The translations under genes and the position numbers were made by a program. Source: Azospirillaceae bacterium (lineage in GTDB: Bacteria; Pseudomonadota; Alphaproteobacteria; Azospirillales; Azospirillaceae). From it: a stretch of 64,000 bases of DNA. This document shows positions 1 to 8,175 of this stretch, piece by piece. The first letter of the stretch is position 1. Each line of letters begins with the position of its first letter. Below the pieces are notes generated by a model. The model was not told the DNA's origin. It made no database searches and saw nothing but the letters and a program-made list of their open reading frames with translations. The DNA lies in contig DASQNC010000025.1 in assembly GCA_035645145.1 (NCBI GenBank), forward strand, positions 186,001 through 250,000. The letters run 5' to 3'.

Positions 1-269
1 TCTGCTTCGTGGCGGTGGCTGAGACGGATCGCGCGGTTGTCGGTTTCGCGCAGTGCTGGAGCAGCGCCTTCGTCAAGGACATCGCGGTGTCCCCGCGCTT
101 CCGGCGCCAGGGGATGGGACGGGCGTTGCTGTTGGAGGTCTTCCGGGCCTTCCGGGGCCGGGGGGCGGGATCCGTGGACCTCAAGGTCGAAGCGAACAAC
201 CCGTCGGGCGCCGTCCGTTTCTACCAAGCCATGGGCATGGTGGTGGTTGGCGAGGAAAAGACGACCTGA
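1..269 (+). CDS. GNAT-family N-acetyltransferase, C-terminal part
   Basis: The reading frame is open to the left edge, so the N-terminus lies outside the window; about 88 residues are visible. The visible part holds the end of a GNAT fold. A strand reading KDIAVSPRFRRQGMGRALL carries the R/Q-x-x-G-x-G/A acetyl-CoA pyrophosphate-binding loop, followed by the typical NNPSGAVRFYQAMGM segment near the C-terminus. The family transfers acetyl from acetyl-CoA to an amine; the substrate cannot be told from this fragment. It is followed by about 250 bp without a convincing gene, then a convergent DJ-1 family gene. A GTG at 9 is in frame but falls inside the domain and is not a likely start. Confidence 0.8.
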   Translation, partial: CFVAVAETDRAVVGFAQCWSSAFVKDIAVSPRFRRQGMGRALLLEVFRAFRGRGAGSVDLKVEANNPSGAVRFYQAMGMVVVGEEKTT

Positions 270-370
270 GACGTCAGGGCGCGCTCAAGAACCCTTCGGC
301 AACCGAACAACTTCCTCATGTCCGGGCCTGCCGTCATCAGCCGGTTGATGGCTTCGTTGCGCGGTACACG

Positions 371-401
371 GTGCACACGGTCGGTACGAGACCGTGTGCA
401 C
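371..401. terminator. Perfect 12-bp hairpin between convergent genes
   Basis: GTGCACACGGTC at 371-382 is the exact reverse complement of GACCGTGTGCAC at 390-401, leaving a 7-nt loop. It lies between the convergent acetyltransferase (ends 269) and DJ-1 family gene (ends 524). Only a short TTT follows on the + strand, so a bidirectional terminator is inferred; a protein-binding dyad is the alternative. Confidence 0.45.
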
Positions 402-523
402 TTTCATGCCAACGCGGCTGAACCGCTTCACCCCTGAAGACGATTCGGTTTGATCAACGAAACGACTTTGAGGAGGGCCGAGCAACAACGGCGCAGGTAT
501 GCGCGTACCGTCACGCTTACCAG

Positions 524-1195
524 TCAAGCCACCCGCGACGGTCCGGCGGCTCGTTCATTCATCCGTGCGAGCAGCACTTGTGCGGCCTTGACGGTTTCGG
601 AAGACGCCTTTTCCGGTGTTCCACTGTCGAACGGCGGCTGCGGGGCATACTCGAATGCGAGTTGGATCGTTTTGGCTTCGTCTTCACCGCGGATCTCCTC
701 AATGACGGTGAGGGCAAAGTCGATCCCGGCGGTGACGCCGCCGCCCGTGATCCGGTTGCGGTCCTTCACGACCCGCTCGGCCACGGGTGTGGCTCCGAAC
801 AGGGGGAGTTTGCCCCGGTACGCCCAGTGCGCACCTGCCTTGTAGCCCGCCATCAGGCCCGCGGCGCCGAGGAGCAGAGAGCCGGTGCAAACACTTGTCA
901 CGTACTTGGCTTGTTCCCCCTGGCGTTTCAGCCAGCCGAGAACTTCCGGATCCTGCATAATCAGGATCTGTCCGCCGCCGCCCGGCACGCAGAGCATGTC
1001 GAGATCCGGGCAGGTTTCAAATGTCGCCGTCGGGACAATGGCGAAGCCGGCGTCCGTCGGCACAGGATCCAAGGTCTTCCAGACGAAATACACCTCCGTA
1101 TCGCTCATCTGGGACAGGAACTGGGCGGGGCCCGTCATGTCCAACTGGGTGACATGAGGGAAGAGCAGGAAGCCGATCCGGAACGACGTCGCCAC
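524..1195 (-). CDS. DJ-1/PfpI family protein, isonitrile hydratase-like
   Basis: A 223-residue single-domain DJ-1/PfpI protein starting with GTG. The nucleophile-elbow cysteine is visible in VTSVCTGSLLLG (about Cys103), preceded by the glycine-rich CVPGGGG loop near residue 69. The length and the pattern of TGPAQFLSQM, CTGS and TGGGVTAGIDFAL resemble isonitrile hydratase (InhA), which hydrates isonitriles to N-substituted formamides. Many relatives are uncharacterised, so the substrate is inference. It is transcribed divergently from a GlxA-type regulator 98 bp away, which itself carries a DJ-1-like domain, so the regulator probably controls this gene. Confidence 0.85.
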   Translation of the reverse strand: MATSFRIGFLLFPHVTQLDMTGPAQFLSQMSDTEVYFVWKTLDPVPTDAGFAIVPTATFETCPDLDMLCVPGGGGQILIMQDPEVLGWLKRQGEQAKYVTSVCTGSLLLGAAGLMAGYKAGAHWAYRGKLPLFGATPVAERVVKDRNRITGGGVTAGIDFALTVIEEIRGEDEAKTIQLAFEYAPQPPFDSGTPEKASSETVKAAQVLLARMNERAAGPSRVA

Positions 1196-1293
1196 GACGG
1201 TGATCTCCGAGGGTCACGTAACGCCCTTGTGTACTTGCGGCGGCCCGTGGCAGAAATGACAACGACACGCGCTTTCCTGCCAAACAATGTGCA

Positions 1294-2277
1294 ATGCGGA
1301 CCATCGTCCTTCTCGCCTATGAGGGGGCGCAGTTGCTCGACATCACGGGGCCGGCTTCCGTGTTCGCGGAAGCCGCCGAGTACGTGGATCCGGCGCCTCA
1401 TGATGTCGTGGTGGCTTCACGCGATGGTGGAGCCGTGCGCACCAGCAGCGGGGTGGCGCTGTGGACCGTTCGGCTGGCCGACGTTCCATGCACCAAGATT
1501 GATACGGTCCTGGTACCGGGGGCCTTGCGACCCGGATTGCAGTCTCTTGTTCGTGATGTGGTGCAGCGGGATTGGGTGTTGTCGGCCGCGGCGCACGCAC
1601 GGCGCGTCGGCTCGGTCTGTTCGGGCGCTTTCGTGCTGGCCGCGTGGGGGATGCTCGATGGGCGACGCGTGGCGACCCATTGGCAAGGGACCGATGAACT
1701 GGCCCGCCGTTACCCGACCGTAACCGTCGAACGCGACGCGCTCTTCGTGGAGGACGGCCCCATCTGGACGTCGGCGGGCGTGTCGACGGGCATCGACATG
1801 GCGCTCGCCCTGGTCGAGCGCGATCTTGGGCGGAGGGTCGCTGCGAGCGTGGCCCGGCGCCTCGTCCTGCATGCCCGTAGGCCGGGGCACCAGTCGCAGT
1901 TCTCGGCCTTGCTGGAAGCCCAGGCCGGGCCGTATGCGGGACTTGTTGAGTGGATGGGCGAGAACCTGGCCGCCGACCTTTCCGTGGATGCCCTCGCGGC
2001 GCGTGCCGGCCAGACGCCCCGTACGTTCCATCGGCGCTTCACCGCCGCCCTTGGAACAACACCGGCCGCCTATGTTGAGCGGCTGCGGCTGGATCGAGCC
2101 CGTGCCCTACTGGAAGTCGGGGAAACGCCAAAGCGTGTGGCGATGCTTTCCGGTCTGGGCTCACTCGACCGCCTTGGGCGCGCCTTCCGCCGTGAGTTCG
2201 GCCTCAGCCCATCGACCTATCGCTCGCTGCACGGGCAACCGACACGGGAACGGGATTCCTTAACCCAACAAGAATGA
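1294..2277 (+). CDS. GlxA-family transcriptional regulator (DJ-1/PfpI domain plus AraC HTH)
   Basis: A 327-residue two-domain regulator. Residues about 1-180 form a DJ-1/PfpI-like domain, with RVGSVCSGAFVLA holding the elbow cysteine and TSAGVSTGIDMAL nearby. Residues about 215-315 form an AraC-type double helix-turn-helix, with DALAARAGQTPRTFHRRF as the first HTH and a second ending in LGRAFRREFGLSPSTYR. In this family the N-terminal domain is thought to sense a ligand rather than catalyse. The gene is divergent from the isonitrile hydratase-like gene, sharing a short intergenic region, which fits local control of that enzyme. The ligand is unknown. Confidence 0.9.
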   Translation: MRTIVLLAYEGAQLLDITGPASVFAEAAEYVDPAPHDVVVASRDGGAVRTSSGVALWTVRLADVPCTKIDTVLVPGALRPGLQSLVRDVVQRDWVLSAAAHARRVGSVCSGAFVLAAWGMLDGRRVATHWQGTDELARRYPTVTVERDALFVEDGPIWTSAGVSTGIDMALALVERDLGRRVAASVARRLVLHARRPGHQSQFSALLEAQAGPYAGLVEWMGENLAADLSVDALAARAGQTPRTFHRRFTAALGTTPAAYVERLRLDRARALLEVGETPKRVAMLSGLGSLDRLGRAFRREFGLSPSTYRSLHGQPTRERDSLTQQE

Positions 2278-2443
2278 TCGGACCTTGATAAGCCCACCGG
2301 TTCCGCCATCATCAGGGTGGATACCGGCAGTCGGTCCTTACCGGGCACCCGATCGGGGGCCTCGTTATCGCCGGAGCTCCGCTGCCCCTTGAGGTACGAT
2401 TGGGCCCCCCTTTGTGCGGCCTTCGGTGCCTTGATCCGGAGCC

Positions 2444-2727
2444 TCACCGGAAATCCCGTGTCGGAACCTTCAGTCTGGGCTCGCGGCTCCAGACGACGCG
2501 CGGATCGCACCCAACCCCATAGCTAACCCCGTCCCGTTCGCCAACGGTGCGCAAGAGACCGGACAGGTCGGTCAGGTGTTCGGCCACCAGATGCACCACA
2601 TCGCCTTCCCGCGGCACCCGGTCCCGGCAGGCGAGCATATGCGCGAAAAGATCAGGCTCCGGTACGGCTGGAACAGCCGGGGCCAGACCACGACGTTCGC
2701 ATGGCCGGCTTCATCATCAGGCTATGG
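2444..2727 (-). pseudogene. Decayed fragment of the dnaE2 3' end (relic 1)
   Basis: Read on the minus strand, 2638-2444 encodes a peptide colinear with the last 64 residues of the intact DnaE2 at 9401-12601, ending with the identical LKVPTRDFR and stop. Shared blocks include [13 protein letters not shown] and LLRTVG. Upstream, at about 2727-2640, the match continues as DEAGHANVVVWPRLFQ but in a shifted frame, consistent with a one-base deletion near the ATGCTCGCC segment. No polymerase catalytic core is present, so this is a non-functional remnant. Its orientation matches the intact gene. It lies just left of the large RTX gene, and a second relic lies just right of it. Confidence 0.85.
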
Positions 2728-3203
2728 AAATGGTGATCACTGACGACGAAATTCCTACGGCTTGAACACCCATAGAACGCATCGGGAATAGGCGGCGTCC
2801 GTCGGACCGAGCGCCTCAAGCACTTGGCGAACCATGACAAGCTTATGTGCCAGTGGCCTGGAGCCGCAGTTCTCTGACAAAAGCGTTCGATACTGTCGTC
2901 GATCTGGTCGACGAACTTGGCCCAAACCGACAACCTCGGCTGGCATTGGTTTCGTCGGGGTAGCGGCGGATGGCCTGCTCAGGTCGAGGATCGCCCGGCG
3001 CCATCGGGCGTCCTTGTATAGATCCGCCCCGCCCAGGCACACGGCGCGCATCCTGGTGATCGGCAATCAGGTTCGCCAATCACCAGGATGCCGGCCAAGA
3101 GCTTCCAACCTCGGATTCCCGAGGGTTTTATGTAATAGCCTATCCGCACCCCTTGGTTGATGATCTTAAACTCGCTCCATCAAATTGATTCGCAGTAGCT
3201 GTA
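2728..3203. other. Non-coding or decayed stretch upstream of the RTX gene
   Basis: I see no intact gene here. Several overlapping open frames of 80-110 codons occur on both strands, but none shows a recognisable motif or codon pattern, and their breaks suggest frameshift decay. On the minus strand short fragments such as KFVDQIDDSIERF look protein-like, which may point to a dead gene whose family I cannot name. The AT content rises from about 3100 towards the RTX promoter. Confidence 0.4.
3048..3091. repeat. 17-bp inverted repeat, 10-nt spacer
   Basis: GCATCCTGGTGATCGGC at 3048-3064 pairs with GCCAATCACCAGGATGC at 3075-3091 with one C/T difference, leaving spacer AATCAGGTTC. It can form a strong hairpin. 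No T-run follows on either strand, so terminator function is doubtful; it may be the end of a lost mobile element or a regulatory structure upstream of the RTX gene. Confidence 0.6.
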
Positions 3204-3223
3204 ACCACCTGGGTGGTATAAAC
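3204..3223 (+). promoter_or_regulatory. Dyad ACCACC-TG-GGTGGT beside a TATAAA box
   Basis: A 14-bp dyad (3204-3217) directly adjoins TATAAA (3217-3222) in the AT-richer leader of the RTX gene, about 70 bp before its start codon at 3289. This arrangement looks like an operator overlapping a -10 element. No matching -35 was assigned, so the promoter call is tentative. Confidence 0.35.
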
Positions 3224-3288
3224 CGAAAATTGCAAACTCTTATCGCACTGGCTCAATGCGCCAATAGACAACATCCCAGGGAGGGAAC

Positions 3289-6200
3289 ATGCCTGCTGCT
3301 TCGCTGACCGCCAGCGCCGAATTCCAGATCAACGGCATAACACCGAACCACCAGCACCGCCCGGCCACGGTCGGCTTGGCGGATGGGGGCTTTGTCGCGG
3401 TCTGGCAGGCCGATGACGTGTACGGCGAAGGCAACATCCGGGCCCAGCGCTTCGGCGCCGATGGGGCCCCCGTCGGCGGCGAGGTTCCCGTCAACACGGT
3501 GTCGGAGGGCCACCAGGGCACACCGGTGGTGGGAGCGCTCGCCGATGGCGGCTTCGTCGTGGCGTGGTGGACGCAAACCGGCGGTACCGTCCGCGCCCAG
3601 CGCTTTGGCAACAATGGCACCCGCATCGACGGCGAAATCACCCTGGTTGCCGACGCAAACCCGGCCAGCTTCGCCCCAATCCAGATCACCGGTCTGGCCG
3701 ACGGCGGCTATGCCTTGGCCTGGGAAGGCCCGGACGGCGACGGCAGCGACGGCATCCTCGTCCAGCGCTTCAACGCCAACGGCACGGCGGTCGGGCTCCG
3801 CCAGAGCCCCGCCACCCTGACCGCCGACAGCCAGACTGTGCCGACGCTCGCCGCGCTGGCCGACGGCGGCTATGTCGTGGTCTGGCAGTCCCATCTGGGC
3901 GAAACGGGTGGCGGATCGTCGGGCTGGGGCATCAAGGGCCAACGCTTCGACGCCGCCGGGCATAAGGTCGGGGACGAGTTCCAGGCCAACACCACCGCCG
4001 CGGGCCATCAGTTGGAGGCATCGACCGCGGCGCTGGCCGACGGCGGCTTCGTCGTCGCTTGGCGCAGCCACCACGGGGACGACGGCTGGGGCGACATCTA
4101 CACCCAGCGTTTCGACGCGGCCGGAGCCAAGGTCGGCGACGAAGTCCGCGTCAACAGCCACACCGCCGATTTCCAGGGCAAACCCGATGTTGTCGGCCTG
4201 ACCGACGGCGGCTTTGTCATCGCTTGGCAGTCGTTGGGCCAGGACGGCACGGGCTTCGGTGTCCATGCCCAACACTACGACGCCACTGGAACCCCCCTGG
4301 ATGGCGAGTTCCGCCTCAACGAGTACACGGCCGGCGACCAGATCGACGCCGTGCTCGCGGCGCGGCCGGACGGCGGCTTCACGGCAGTGTGGACCTCCCA
4401 TGGCCAGGACGGCGACGGTGCCGGTGTCTTCGGCCGCAGCTACGTGACGCGCCAGGAGATCCGGGGCACCGATGGCGACGACACACTCACGGGCACGGCC
4501 CGCAACGAAACCATCTTGGGTCTTGACGGCAATGACCACCTCTCCGGCCGGGGTGGCGTGGACTGGCTATATGGCGGGCAGGGCGAGGACGTGCTGAGCG
4601 GCGGCGCCGGTGCGGATCTCATCTTCGGCGGCACCGACACGACCGATGGTCGGGACGATCTGGACACCGCCTCTTACGAGGGCTCGGCCGGCGGCGTGTA
4701 CGTCAATCTGGCCGAACGGCGCGGCCTGCAGGCCGACGCCAAGGGCGACCGCCTGTACGGCATCGAGCGCGTGATCGGCTCGACCTTCGACGACCACCTG
4801 ATCGGCCAGGAGACGGCGAACGCCTGGGGCACGTACTTCGACGCCGCCCGCTACCTGGCCAGCAACCCCGACCTGCGCACCAAGTTCGGCACTGACCACG
4901 CCCGCGCCACTGAGCACTGGGAGACCACCGGCCATCTGGAGGCCCGGCACGGCGCCATGATGGTCGGCGGTTCAATCCTCGTGGCCGGCGCCGGGAACGA
5001 CACCGTGCGCGGCGGCAGCCAGGACGACTACCTCCTCGGCGGCACCGGCAGCGATCATCTCTTCGGCTACTCCGGCCACGACTGGCTGTACGGCGAGACC
5101 GGCGAGGACAACGTGAACGGTGGTGATGGCGACGACCGGCTCTACGGCGGCGATGGCGGCGACTGGCTCACCGGGGGCCAGGGCGAGGATGTGCTGAGCG
5201 GCGGAGCCGGTGCCGACCTCATTTTCGGCGGCTCCAACATCACGGATGGCCGGGACGATCTGGACACCGCCTCCTATGCGGGCTCGATAGGCGGCGTCCA
5301 TGTCAACTTGGCCTGGGGATACGGCCTGCAAGCCGACGCCGAGGACGACACCCTGGCCGGCATCGAGCGCGTGGTCGGCTCCGCCTTCGACGACCACCTG
5401 ATCGGCCAGGAGACGGTGAACGCCTGGGGCACCTACTTCGACGCCGCCCGCTACCTGGCCAGCAACCCCGACCTGCGCGCCACCTTCGGCACCGATCATG
5501 CCCGCGCCACCCGGCACTGGGAGACCACCGGCCACCTGGAGGCCCGGCACGGCGCCATGATGGTCGGCGGCTCGATCCTGGTCGCCGGCGCCGGGAACGA
5601 CACCGTGCACGGCGGCATCCACAACGACTACCTGCTGGGCGGCACCGGCAACGACCGGGTCCACGGCCAGGGCGGCCACGACTGGCTGTACGGCGAGGCC
5701 GGCGACGACACCCTGGACGGCGGCGACCATGGCGACCGGCTGTACGGCGGCGAGGGCGACGACACCCTGGACGGCGGGTCGGGGGACGATACCCTCTACG
5801 GCGGTGCCGGCAATGACCGGCTCACCGGCCGTGATTACGAGGACATGCTGATCGGCGACGCCGGCGCCGACATCCTGGAGGGCGGCGACGATTTCGACAC
5901 CGCCTCCTATGCCGGCTCGACCGGGGGCGTCCACGTCAACCTGGCCGAGGGGCGCGGCCTGCGGGCCGATGCCGAGGGCGACCGGCTGTCCGGCATCGAG
6001 CGCGTGGTCGGCTCCGCCTTCGACGACCACCTGATCGGCCAGGAGACGGTGAACGCCTGGGGCACCTACTTCGACGCCGCCCGCTATCTGGCGGCGAACG
6101 AGGACCTGCGCACCAAGTTCGGCACCGACTTCGGCGCCGCCACCCGGCACTGGGAGACCGCCGGCCACCTGGAGGCCCGGCACGGCGCCATGATGGTCGG

Positions 6201-6714
6201 CGGCTCGATCCTCGCCGCCGGCGCCGGGAACGACACCGTGCACGGCGGCGGCCACAACGACTACCTACTGGGTGGCACCGGCAACGACCGGGTCCACGGC
6301 CAGGGCGGCCACGACTGGCTGTACGGCGAGGCCGGCAGCGACACCCTGGACGGCGGCGACCATGGCGACCGGCTGTACGGCGGCGAGGGCGACGACACCC
6401 TGGACGGCGGGTCGGGGGACGACCGGCTCTACGGCGGCCTGGGCTCGGACACCGTCTATGGCGGGCACGGCTACGACCTGTTCCTCGGCACGGCCGCGGA
6501 GTTGATCAAGGACCACATCCAGGACTTCGCGCGCGGCGACCGCCTGGTGGTTCTCGACCAGGACCTCTCGCACCTCTATGGCACGAAGGCGACGAGCCGG
6601 ATCGCGCTGGGCGACGACTGGTGGGAGTACGTGTCGCTGTCGGGGCCGGACCTGTCCACGGCCCAGTTCCGGACGTACTGGGACGGCAATGCGACCACCA
6701 TCTGGCTGGTCTGA
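3289..6714 (+). CDS. Large RTX calcium-binding protein with propeller-like N-terminus
   Basis: A 1141-residue acidic protein preceded by a strong ribosome site (GGGAGGGAAC). No Sec signal peptide is seen. Residues about 28-390 contain seven repeats of roughly 50 residues, each opening with a variant of LADGGFVVAW and ending with a QRFDAAG and VGDE segment; seven copies suggest a seven-bladed propeller (inference). Residues about 394-1060 carry many GGxGxDxLxGG nonapeptides, the calcium-binding RTX motif, interrupted by three copies of a module containing YLASNPDLRTKFG and HWETTGHLEARHG. The C-terminal 80 residues lack RTX motifs, as in type I secretion signals. Export through an HlyBD/TolC-like channel is expected, but no transporter gene is in this window. 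Substrate or adhesive role is unknown. DnaE2-tail relics flank it on both sides. Confidence 0.9.
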   Translation: MPAASLTASAEFQINGITPNHQHRPATVGLADGGFVAVWQADDVYGEGNIRAQRFGADGAPVGGEVPVNTVSEGHQGTPVVGALADGGFVVAWWTQTGGTVRAQRFGNNGTRIDGEITLVADANPASFAPIQITGLADGGYALAWEGPDGDGSDGILVQRFNANGTAVGLRQSPATLTADSQTVPTLAALADGGYVVVWQSHLGETGGGSSGWGIKGQRFDAAGHKVGDEFQANTTAAGHQLEASTAALADGGFVVAWRSHHGDDGWGDIYTQRFDAAGAKVGDEVRVNSHTADFQGKPDVVGLTDGGFVIAWQSLGQDGTGFGVHAQHYDATGTPLDGEFRLNEYTAGDQIDAVLAARPDGGFTAVWTSHGQDGDGAGVFGRSYVTRQEIRGTDGDDTLTGTARNETILGLDGNDHLSGRGGVDWLYGGQGEDVLSGGAGADLIFGGTDTTDGRDDLDTASYEGSAGGVYVNLAERRGLQADAKGDRLYGIERVIGSTFDDHLIGQETANAWGTYFDAARYLASNPDLRTKFGTDHARATEHWETTGHLEARHGAMMVGGSILVAGAGNDTVRGGSQDDYLLGGTGSDHLFGYSGHDWLYGETGEDNVNGGDGDDRLYGGDGGDWLTGGQGEDVLSGGAGADLIFGGSNITDGRDDLDTASYAGSIGGVHVNLAWGYGLQADAEDDTLAGIERVVGSAFDDHLIGQETVNAWGTYFDAARYLASNPDLRATFGTDHARATRHWETTGHLEARHGAMMVGGSILVAGAGNDTVHGGIHNDYLLGGTGNDRVHGQGGHDWLYGEAGDDTLDGGDHGDRLYGGEGDDTLDGGSGDDTLYGGAGNDRLTGRDYEDMLIGDAGADILEGGDDFDTASYAGSTGGVHVNLAEGRGLRADAEGDRLSGIERVVGSAFDDHLIGQETVNAWGTYFDAARYLAANEDLRTKFGTDFGAATRHWETAGHLEARHGAMMVGGSILAAGAGNDTVHGGGHNDYLLGGTGNDRVHGQGGHDWLYGEAGSDTLDGGDHGDRLYGGEGDDTLDGGSGDDRLYGGLGSDTVYGGHGYDLFLGTAAELIKDHIQDFARGDRLVVLDQDLSHLYGTKATSRIALGDDWWEYVSLSGPDLSTAQFRTYWDGNATTIWLV
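4759..5016 (+). repeat. RTX internal module, copy 1 of 3 (258 bp)
   Basis: This begins at the codons for GIERV and runs through DDHLIGQET, the YLASNPDL/HWETTGHLEARHG block and GAGNDTVRGG. It is the most diverged copy at its start (GIERVIGSTF). Copy 2 begins exactly 600 bp later. Confidence 0.85.
5359..5616 (+). repeat. RTX internal module, copy 2 of 3 (258 bp)
   Basis: Same length and order as copy 1. Together with the downstream RTX repeats up to about 5786, it is nearly identical at DNA level to copy 3 and its downstream segment (5992 to about 6419), indicating recent duplication or gene conversion. Confidence 0.85.
5992..6249 (+). repeat. RTX internal module, copy 3 of 3 (258 bp)
   Basis: This starts 633 bp after copy 2; the extra 33 bp (11 residues) lies in the intervening RTX repeats. 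The variant YLAANEDLRTKFG replaces YLASNPDL. Confidence 0.85.
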
Positions 6715-6736
6715 CCCACGCCGGTTTCATCACCGA

Positions 6737-6774
6737 CCTTCAGCGCCTCAACAAGGCCGTTGAGGCGCTGAAGG
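6737..6774 (+). terminator. Perfect 16-bp hairpin after the RTX gene
   Basis: CCTTCAGCGCCTCAAC (6737-6752) and GTTGAGGCGCTGAAGG (6759-6774) pair perfectly around a 6-nt loop, 22 bp after the RTX stop codon. There is no T-run, but position and strength fit transcription termination. Confidence 0.7.
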
Positions 6775-6794
6775 TGTGGTAGAATCGAATGTTA

Positions 6795-6960
6795 ACGAAA
6801 AGTCCTGATGGGAATTTTGAAGGCGGGTTGACCGGCACAACGCGCTCGCGCCCATGGCTGGCTCCACATGATCCCCGATGGTCCGTAAAAGGTTGGCTAG
6901 GTCGGTCAGGTGTTCGGCAATTAGATGGACCACCTCGTCCTCCCGCTGCACCCGGCCGCA
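6795..6960 (-). pseudogene. Decayed fragment of the dnaE2 3' end (relic 2)
   Basis: On the minus strand this encodes CGRVQREDEVVHLIAEHL, TDLANLLRTIGD and, further on, HQDFS, colinear with the last ~60 residues of DnaE2. The terminal DFR-stop has become DFS and reads through, so the stop codon is lost. Compared with relic 1 it is shorter and more diverged. Homology stops about 10 bp before the stop codon of dpaL. It has no catalytic residues and no start, so it cannot be a functional polymerase. Confidence 0.8.
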
Positions 6961-6969
6961 GCCGTCATT

Positions 6970-8175
6970 TCACGACGCGACGAGACGACGATAGATCTCG
7001 GGGTCGGTGGCGCCCTCGGTCCCGATGGTCAGGAAACGGCTGTCGGGGCCGATCCCGAGTTCGGCGCGAAGGTCTTCACGGCCGGCAGCGGCAATGGCCG
7101 CGGCGATTCCAGCCGCACCGGACTCGCCGCAGACGATCGGCGGATCGCCGCCTTCCGGGTGTGCGAGGCGCCGCATCGCGGCGATGGCATGTCCATCGCC
7201 AATGGTCATGTAGCCGTCGCAGCAGGGCCGGATCATGTCCCAGGCGACCGGCGAAGGTTCGCCGCAGGCAAGTCCCGCCATCACCGTATCGAGGTCGCCG
7301 GGCAAACGGCTGCGTCGGCCAACGCGGGCGCTCTCGTACAGGCAGGCCGCCGTGCTTGGCTCCACGATGATGAAACGCATCGGCGCACCGGGCAGCGCAA
7401 GACGAAGATGCGCAATCATGGAAGCCGCAAATCCGCCAACGCCGGCCTGGAGGAACACATGGGTCGGGGGCGCCGCGGCAAGCCCCTGTTCCAGCGCCTC
7501 GTCGGCGATCAGCCGATAGCCGGTCATGACATCGCGCGGGATACGGACATAGCCGTCGTAGGAGGTGTCCGAGATGATCAGCCACCCCTCCGCCGCCGCG
7601 GTCCGCGCGGCCGCGTCAACCGACTCGTCGTAGGTTGCACCGGCACGGCGCACCTCGGCGCCGAGTTCGCGCAGCGCCGCCTCACGACCGTGGCTGACGT
7701 CCTTGTGCAGGAAGATCACGCAGCGGCAGCCGAGCCTGCGGGCCGCCCAGGCGACCGATCGGCCATGGTTGCCGTCCGTGGCGCAGGCCACGGTCAGACC
7801 GCCGGGCATCCGCCTCCGTGCCGCCTCGGCCAATTCCTCGATCGACGGCGGCTCCGCATCCGTTTCCGGGAGGGCCCGTTCGGCAACGGCACGGTAAACG
7901 GCATAGGCGCCGCCCAGCGCCTTGAAGCTGCCCAATCCGAAGCGCGGCGCCTCGTCCTTGTAGAGGATGGAGGCGACCCCAAGCGTCCGGGCGAGGGCGG
8001 GGAGTTCGTAAAGCGGCGTCGGCATGTAGCCGGACCATGCGGTGATGGTCCGGCGGGCCAACGCGAAATCATGGCCGGAGAACCCGTCGGCAAGGACCGC
8101 GACCTGTTCCGATGGCGGGCGCTGGTCCTTGTTGGGCAGAAAGGCCGCGTCGAGCAATCTTGCCTCGTCAGTCAT
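6970..8175 (-). CDS. dpaL: Diaminopropionate ammonia-lyase
   Basis: A 401-residue fold-type II PLP enzyme predicted to convert 2,3-diaminopropionate to pyruvate and two ammonia. The PLP-binding lysine sits in RFGLGSFKALGGAYA (about Lys85), with the asparagine-bearing phosphate-side loop CATDGNHGRSVAWAA and the glycine loop LQAGVGGFAAS typical of YgeX/DpaL. Length matches the family (about 400). Its ATG overlaps the end of the upstream gst gene by 8 bp, so the two are translationally coupled. A divergent Lrp/AsnC regulator lies just upstream of gst. Related threonine/serine dehydratases are less likely given the length and motif order. Cytosolic. Confidence 0.88.
   Translation of the reverse strand: MTDEARLLDAAFLPNKDQRPPSEQVAVLADGFSGHDFALARRTITAWSGYMPTPLYELPALARTLGVASILYKDEAPRFGLGSFKALGGAYAVYRAVAERALPETDAEPPSIEELAEAARRRMPGGLTVACATDGNHGRSVAWAARRLGCRCVIFLHKDVSHGREAALRELGAEVRRAGATYDESVDAAARTAAAEGWLIISDTSYDGYVRIPRDVMTGYRLIADEALEQGLAAAPPTHVFLQAGVGGFAASMIAHLRLALPGAPMRFIIVEPSTAACLYESARVGRRSRLPGDLDTVMAGLACGEPSPVAWDMIRPCCDGYMTIGDGHAIAAMRRLAHPEGGDPPIVCGESGAAGIAAAIAAAGREDLRAELGIGPDSRFLTIGTEGATDPEIYRRLVAS

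Noticed and set aside
4469-6450. Regularly spaced repeats resembling a CRISPR array
   Set aside because: The repeats are in-frame codons of RTX nonapeptides and 258-bp modules within one gene; spacers are not unique and no cas genes are present.
2444-6960. Treating the two dnaE2-like segments as short functional genes
   Set aside because: They lack starts with ribosome sites and contain a frameshift or a lost stop; they match only the extreme C-terminus of DnaE2.
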